This document shows, piece after piece, positions 29,036 through 33,735 of a DNA stretch of 33,735 bases. Origin of the DNA: Bacteroidota bacterium (GTDB taxonomy: Bacteria > Bacteroidota > Bacteroidia > Flavobacteriales > Flavobacteriaceae). The stretch covers positions 1 through 33,735 of the forward strand of contig CANFVB010000009.1 of NCBI GenBank assembly GCA_947450355.1. Direction: 5' to 3'. Every line of letters begins with the position of its first letter. The stretch's first letter is position 1. The translations under genes and the position numbers were made by a program. The notes beneath the pieces are model-generated. The model did no database searches, was not told the origin of the DNA, and saw only the letters and a program-made list of their open reading frames with translations.

Positions 29036-29043
29036 TACTTTTG
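29036..29043 (+). promoter_or_regulatory. TACTTTTG (TAnnTTTG) -7 element for class II glutamine synthetase
   Basis: Matches the Bacteroidota consensus, 31 bp upstream of the start codon. Confidence 0.55.
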
Positions 29044-29074
29044 TACTTTAATTGATAATTTAATCTCTGTTACC

Positions 29075-30088
29075 ATGGCAAAAATAAAGTTAGAGTACAT
29101 TTGGTTGGACGGATACGAGCCAACTCAAAATTTAAGAAGCAAAACTAAAGTTGAAGAACATGCAAATTTTCAAGGAACTTTAGCTGAAATCGGAAATTGG
29201 TCTTTTGATGGATCTTCAACAAAACAAGCCGAAGGCGGATCTTCAGATTGTTTGTTAGTTCCTGTGGCAATCTACCCAGACCCAACTCGCATCAATGGCT
29301 ATTTAGTAATGACCGAAGTTATGAATGCCGATGGTACGCCACACGCTTCAAACGGTAGAGCAACTATTGACGATGATGGTGATTTTTGGTTCGGATTTGA
29401 GCAAGAATATTTCATCATGGACACCAAAACTTTATTGCCATTAGGATTTCCAATTGGCGGTTACCCAGCGCCACAAGGAATGTACTACTGCTCAGTAGGT
29501 GGAAAAAATACTCACGGAAGAGCTTTAGTTGAAGAACACGCAGATTTATGTATCGAAGCTGGAATCAACTTTGAAGGAATTAATCAAGAAGTAGCTTGCG
29601 GACAATGGGAATTCCAATTGTTTGCTCAAGGTGCTAAAAAAGCAGGTGACGAAATTTGGGTTGCCCGTTATTTATTAGATCGTTTAACCGAAAAATACGG
29701 TTACTATATAGAATACCACCCAAAACCATTGGGAGATACCGATTGGAATGGTTCAGGAATGCACGCTAATTTCTCTAACGAAGTTTTGAGAACGTGTGGA
29801 GACCAAGCAACATACGAAAAAATATGTGAAGCGTTCCGTCCTGTAACTGCAGAACACATTGCGGTTTATGGAGCTTATAATGACCAACGTTTAACAGGAA
29901 AACACGAAACTGCATCGATTCACGATTTCTCTTATGGGGTTTCAGACAGAGGATGTTCGATCCGTATTCCGTTAATGACCGTTCAAAAAGGTTGGAAAGG
30001 TTGGTTAGAAGACAGACGTCCAGCATCAAATGGCGATCCTTACAAAATTGCTGCACGAATTGTAAAAACTGTAAAATCAGTTCTATAA
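29075..30088 (+). CDS. glnA: Glutamine synthetase type II (eukaryotic-like GSII, short form)
   Basis: 337 aa; AEIGNWSFDGSSTKQAEGGSSDCLLVPVAIYPDP, GFEQEYFIMD, GQWEFQLF, DWNGSGMHANFSN. Confidence 0.94.
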   Translation: MAKIKLEYIWLDGYEPTQNLRSKTKVEEHANFQGTLAEIGNWSFDGSSTKQAEGGSSDCLLVPVAIYPDPTRINGYLVMTEVMNADGTPHASNGRATIDDDGDFWFGFEQEYFIMDTKTLLPLGFPIGGYPAPQGMYYCSVGGKNTHGRALVEEHADLCIEAGINFEGINQEVACGQWEFQLFAQGAKKAGDEIWVARYLLDRLTEKYGYYIEYHPKPLGDTDWNGSGMHANFSNEVLRTCGDQATYEKICEAFRPVTAEHIAVYGAYNDQRLTGKHETASIHDFSYGVSDRGCSIRIPLMTVQKGWKGWLEDRRPASNGDPYKIAARIVKTVKSVL

Positions 30089-30117
30089 TACACGCTGCTA
30101 AACAACTACAACAATCA

Positions 30118-30150
30118 AAAGTGCTTTCAGAAATGAAGGCACTTTTTTTT
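30118..30150 (+). terminator. Rho-independent terminator after glnA
   Basis: AAGTGCTTTCA-gaa-ATGAAGGCACTT followed by a T tract. Confidence 0.8.
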
Positions 30151-30286
30151 ATATAGCCATTCCACATAATATTTATACATTGGAACTCCTACAAAAACGA
30201 GAACAAAATCTGATACTGTTGTGATTTTTTTTTCCGTTGCGAGTTCTCCCTTCTGGGATTAAGGGGTTGGTGTCTCGGCTAAAGAG

Positions 30287-30778
30287 AAATCAATCGTCGG
30301 CAGGTTGGATACTCAGTATCCGAGAAGAAAACAGTTGTCGGCAGGTCGGATACTCAATATCCGAGGAGAAAACGATCGTCGGCGAGCTAGATACTCAGTA
30401 TCCGACCAGAAATCAATCGTCGGCGGGTTGGATACTCAGTATCCGACCAGAAAACAGTTGTCGGCAGCTCGGATACTCAGTATCCGACCAGAAATCAATC
30501 ATCTAAAGGTCAGGTGCTTAGTATCCGAAGAGGAATCAATCATCTGCGGGTTGGATACTCAGTATCCTAGGAGAAAACGATTGTCGGCGTGTTGGCTGAG
30601 GGTCATCCGACCAGAAAACGGTCGTCGGCAGCTCGGATGAGGGTCATCCGAACAGAAATCAGTCGTCGGCAGCTCGGATGAGGGTCATCCGACCAGAAAT
30701 CAATCGTCGGCAGTTCGGATGAGGGTCATCCGAACAGAAAACGGTCGTCGGCAGGTTGGATGACCCTTTTCTGAACTC
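30287..30778 (+). repeat. 41-bp tandem repeat array 2 (12 units, no indels, two dyad-core classes)
   Basis: Unit starts 30287, 30328, 30369, 30410, 30451, 30492, 30533, 30574, 30615, 30656, 30697, 30738, all spaced 41 bp. Cores GGATACTCAGTATCC (most of units 1-7) and GGATGAGGGTCATCC (units 8-11, variants included); unit 12 diverged. Confidence 0.96.
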
Positions 30779-30823
30779 AAACAAATAAATTTGAAAAAGG
30801 CTTTTTCGATTTATAAAAATTAG

Positions 30824-30844
30824 AATCTGAAATAAATTCAGATT
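30824..30844. repeat. AATCTGAA-ATAAA-TTCAGATT hairpin module
   Basis: Same 21-nt hairpin as 6919-6939, 7157-7177 and 7364-7384 (variant at 7813-7833), each followed by GACAAA. Confidence 0.9.
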
Positions 30845-30894
30845 GACAAATCTTGGGTAAATTTTGAAATGATAAAATAAACTCAAAAACACCG

Positions 30895-31935
30895 CTACTC
30901 TACTACTTCGTGGGATTTCGAGTAATTGCGCCATTTTTCAATACAATCCTGCATATCTTGTGGCAATTCGGTATCAAAACGCAGCATTTCGCCCGTAGTA
31001 GGATGAACAAACCCTAAAGTCTTGGCGTGCAAGGCTTGACGCGGCAAAACCTTGAAACAATTGTCAATAAATTGTTTGTATTTTGTAAAAGTAGTTCCCT
31101 TCAAAATTAAATTTCCACCATAACGCTCATCGTTAAAAATAGGATGTCCAATGTGTTTCATGTGCACACGAATTTGGTGCGTACGTCCTGTTTCTAATAT
31201 ACAAGAAACCAACGTTACATAGCCAAAACGCTCCAAAACTTTATAATGCGTAACGGCGTGTTTTCCAATGGTAGGATCTTCAAAAACCGACATTTGCATT
31301 CTGTCTTTTACGTGTCGTGCAATATTTCCTTCAATCGTGCCTTCATCTTCTTTGACAGTTCCCCAAACCATAGCAACATATTCTCTTTCGGAAGTTTTAG
31401 CTTCAAATTGCTTTGCGAGGTGCGTCATTGCCGCTTCGGTTTTTGCAATTACTAAAAGTCCTGTGGTATCTTTATCAATTCGATGCACCAATCCTGGTCG
31501 TTCGCTGCTATTCATTGGCAAATTCTCAAAATGATACGCCAACGCATTCACTAAAGTTCCCGTGTAATTTCCGTGTCCCGGATGCACTACAAAACCTGCT
31601 GGTTTGTTAATGAGCAACAACGTATCGTCTTCATAAACTATATCAAGCGGAATATTTTCTGGGTCAACACGGTTTTCAAACGGTGGATGTGTCAGCATAA
31701 TCCGAACAATATCCAAAGGTTTTACTCTGTAATTTGATTTTACGGGAACATCATTCACATAAATATCGCCAGCTGTAGCGGCATTCTGAATTTTATTTCG
31801 AGTCGCATTTGGAATCAAATTCATCAAAAACTTATCAATCCTTAAAAGCAATTGCCCTTTAGGAACATCAAATCTAAAATGCTCAAATAATTCCTCTTCA
31901 ATCTCGTCAATCTCTGTATTCTGATTATTGTCCAT
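30895..31935 (-). CDS. rluD: RluA-family (RluD-type) pseudouridine synthase
   Basis: 346 aa; S4 domain then INKPAGFVVHPGHGNYTGTLVNAL, LVHRIDKDTTGLLVIAKT, TGRTHQIRVHMKHIGHPI. Confidence 0.94.
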   Translation of the reverse strand: MDNNQNTEIDEIEEELFEHFRFDVPKGQLLLRIDKFLMNLIPNATRNKIQNAATAGDIYVNDVPVKSNYRVKPLDIVRIMLTHPPFENRVDPENIPLDIVYEDDTLLLINKPAGFVVHPGHGNYTGTLVNALAYHFENLPMNSSERPGLVHRIDKDTTGLLVIAKTEAAMTHLAKQFEAKTSEREYVAMVWGTVKEDEGTIEGNIARHVKDRMQMSVFEDPTIGKHAVTHYKVLERFGYVTLVSCILETGRTHQIRVHMKHIGHPIFNDERYGGNLILKGTTFTKYKQFIDNCFKVLPRQALHAKTLGFVHPTTGEMLRFDTELPQDMQDCIEKWRNYSKSHEVVE

Positions 31936-32527
31936 TCGGTGTTGTTGTGCTTAAACTGTCAATTTGTTCTTCATATCCTACATTTCCATCTCCAAGAACC
32001 AAATCAATTTTGGATGATTTAAAGATTTTATCACCCGGATTCAATTTTTTTCCGTTGCAATGCATTTCCATAACCATATCTTTTCCAATATAAGGTTTGT
32101 AAGTAATTTCTCCTTCTTCAAGTCCCAACGATTTTAATGTTGGCACCGCTTGTCGGTATGTTTTTTCTATTAAATTTGGAATTCTCACCATCGTAAAACC
32201 AGAAGAATTTATCTTAATATAAACTTTTCTATTTTTCTTAACTCGTGCGCCTGGCATCGGATCTTGTTCTACAACAGTGTGTTTTGGATACCCCGGATTA
32301 TAATCTACGCTGTCTAAAAGCACATAATCCAAATTCAAATCATCCAATTTTTCTTCCACTTGCTCTTCGTTCAATTTACTAAGGTTTGGAACCGTAATTT
32401 CATTCCCGTGATCGGTCGTAAAGGTCAGCCAATGCATAAACAAATAGCCCAAAACAAACAGAATTGTTAATGCTACAAATACCTGAACCAAAAAAACTTT
32501 ACTCTTTAAATATTCCTTCAAAGTCAT
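31925..32527 (-). CDS. PASTA domain-containing membrane protein
   Basis: 200 aa; N-terminal TM, repeated PASTA segments (ITVPNLSKLNEEQVEEKLDDLNLDYVLLDS..., RIPNLIEKTYRQAVPTLKSLGLEEGEITY); overlaps the rluD start by 11 bp. Confidence 0.9.
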   Translation of the reverse strand: MTLKEYLKSKVFLVQVFVALTILFVLGYLFMHWLTFTTDHGNEITVPNLSKLNEEQVEEKLDDLNLDYVLLDSVDYNPGYPKHTVVEQDPMPGARVKKNRKVYIKINSSGFTMVRIPNLIEKTYRQAVPTLKSLGLEEGEITYKPYIGKDMVMEMHCNGKKLNPGDKIFKSSKIDLVLGDGNVGYEEQIDSLSTTTPNGQ

Positions 32528-32631
32528 ATACTTCTATTTATTGCAAAGATATAAAAATTGTAAAGGGAACTTGATTACAGTCGTGAAATTAGTTCCTAAA
32601 TATTAATATCCTATTGAATTTACTTTATTTT

Positions 32632-33735
32632 CTAACCAAACAAATCTTCCTCAATCATAAAGCTATTCAAGAACGCTACTGATTTTTGAATATCATAATG
32701 TAGAATTCGATCTTCTTTTACAAAAGGAACTTCTTCACGATACGATTTTAAGAACATTTCAATAAAATCACTTGACTTTAATGGTCTTCTAAATTCAATA
32801 GCTTGAGATGCATTCATTAATTCAATAGCAAGAATTCGCTCTAAATTATCCATAACTCGAAGCGCTTTCGTTGCTGCATTTGCTCCCATACTCACGTGAT
32901 CTTCTTGACCATTGGAAGAAACAATACTGTCAATACTGGCGGGTGTTGCCAATTGTTTGTTTTGACTTGCAATACTTGCAGCGGTATATTGCGGAATCAT
33001 AAATCCAGAATTTAAACCTGGATTATCAACCAAAAACGCAGGGAGATTTCGCAATCCTGAAATTAATTGATACGTTCGTCTTTCAGAAATACTTCCTAAT
33101 TCTGCTAATGCAATGGCCAGAAAATCTAAAGAAATTGCCAAAGGTTGTCCGTGGAAATTACCACCGGAAAGTATCTGATCACTTTCTATAAATACGTTTG
33201 GATTATCGGTAACTGAGTTGATTTCGGTTTTAAAAACTTTCTTAACATAATCAAGGGCATCTTTTGACGCACCGTGAACTTGAGGAATACAACGGAAAGA
33301 ATACGGATCTTGAACATGAGTTTTCGGTTGTGCTATAATCTGGCTTCCCTCTAAAAGCGCATTCACACGATTTGCAGTAACAATTTGCCCTTTGTGAGGT
33401 CTGATAAAATGAATTAACTCGTTAAAAGGCTCTTGACGTCCATCAAATCCTTCCAAAGAAATTGTGCCAATTAAATCCGCTAAATAGGAATATTTACTGG
33501 CTTTTATGAGAATATGTGTTCCATAAGCACTCATAAATTGCGTTCCATTTAGCAATGCCAATCCTTCTTTAGATTGCAAAATAATTGGATTCCAACCAAA
33601 ATGTTCCATCACCACAGAAGTTGGTACTTTATTTCCGTTAAATACCACTTCGCCTTCTCCTAAAAGTGGCAATGATAAATGGGCTAAAGGCGCCAAATCA
33701 CCTGATGCTCCAAGTGAACCTTGTGTATAAATTAT
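32632..33735 (-). CDS. hutH: Histidine ammonia-lyase, N-terminus beyond window edge
   Basis: Frame continues upstream of the listed ORF: IIYTQGSLGASGDLAPLAHLSLPLLGEGEV with the Ala-Ser-Gly MIO triad; NPNVFIESDQILSGGNFHGQPLA, QEDHVSMGANAATKA. Confidence 0.94.
   Translation of the reverse strand: MIYTQGSLGASGDLAPLAHLSLPLLGEGEVVFNGNKVPTSVVMEHFGWNPIILQSKEGLALLNGTQFMSAYGTHILIKASKYSYLADLIGTISLEGFDGRQEPFNELIHFIRPHKGQIVTANRVNALLEGSQIIAQPKTHVQDPYSFRCIPQVHGASKDALDYVKKVFKTEINSVTDNPNVFIESDQILSGGNFHGQPLAISLDFLAIALAELGSISERRTYQLISGLRNLPAFLVDNPGLNSGFMIPQYTAASIASQNKQLATPASIDSIVSSNGQEDHVSMGANAATKALRVMDNLERILAIELMNASQAIEFRRPLKSSDFIEMFLKSYREEVPFVKEDRILHYDIQKSVAFLNSFMIEEDLFG

Noticed and set aside
30287-30778. 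CRISPR array
   Set aside because: The 41-bp units have no unique spacers and no adjacent cas genes.

Overview
AT-rich Bacteroidota chromosome segment, Flavobacterium-like by gene content and TAnnTTTG promoter elements. Core genes include gyrA, a clpC-type ATPase, a DAACS dicarboxylate symporter, aroC, divergent class III and class II glutamine synthetases, an rluD-type pseudouridine synthase, a PASTA protein and a partial hutH. A large efflux block spans about 10.6-24.8 kb: an RND tripartite system next to a TetR-linked Ybh-type ABC exporter. An SQR-like flavoprotein gene is interrupted by one in-frame TGA. The most unusual content is non-coding. (1) Two arrays of an exactly 41-bp repeat (4 and 12 units, no indels) each carry a 15-nt dyad core that occurs in two forms differing by compensatory base changes. 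Both arrays sit in convergent intergenic gaps, in the same orientation, upstream of the same AATCTGAA-hairpin module. (2) A structured element (TAGCCCyGAT...CrGG...GCTyCTAA) occurs three times, each just 3' of a minus-strand stop codon, with a variable internal hairpin. (3) A GTAACA-N2-TGTTAC palindrome lies at identical spacing from TAnnTTTG upstream of both the RND operon and the SQR-like gene. (4) Nearly every internal gap of the efflux cluster contains a palindromic repeat, some of which form the C-terminal codons or stop codons of genes. All calls come from reading the sequence; no database search was possible, so novelty is not established.
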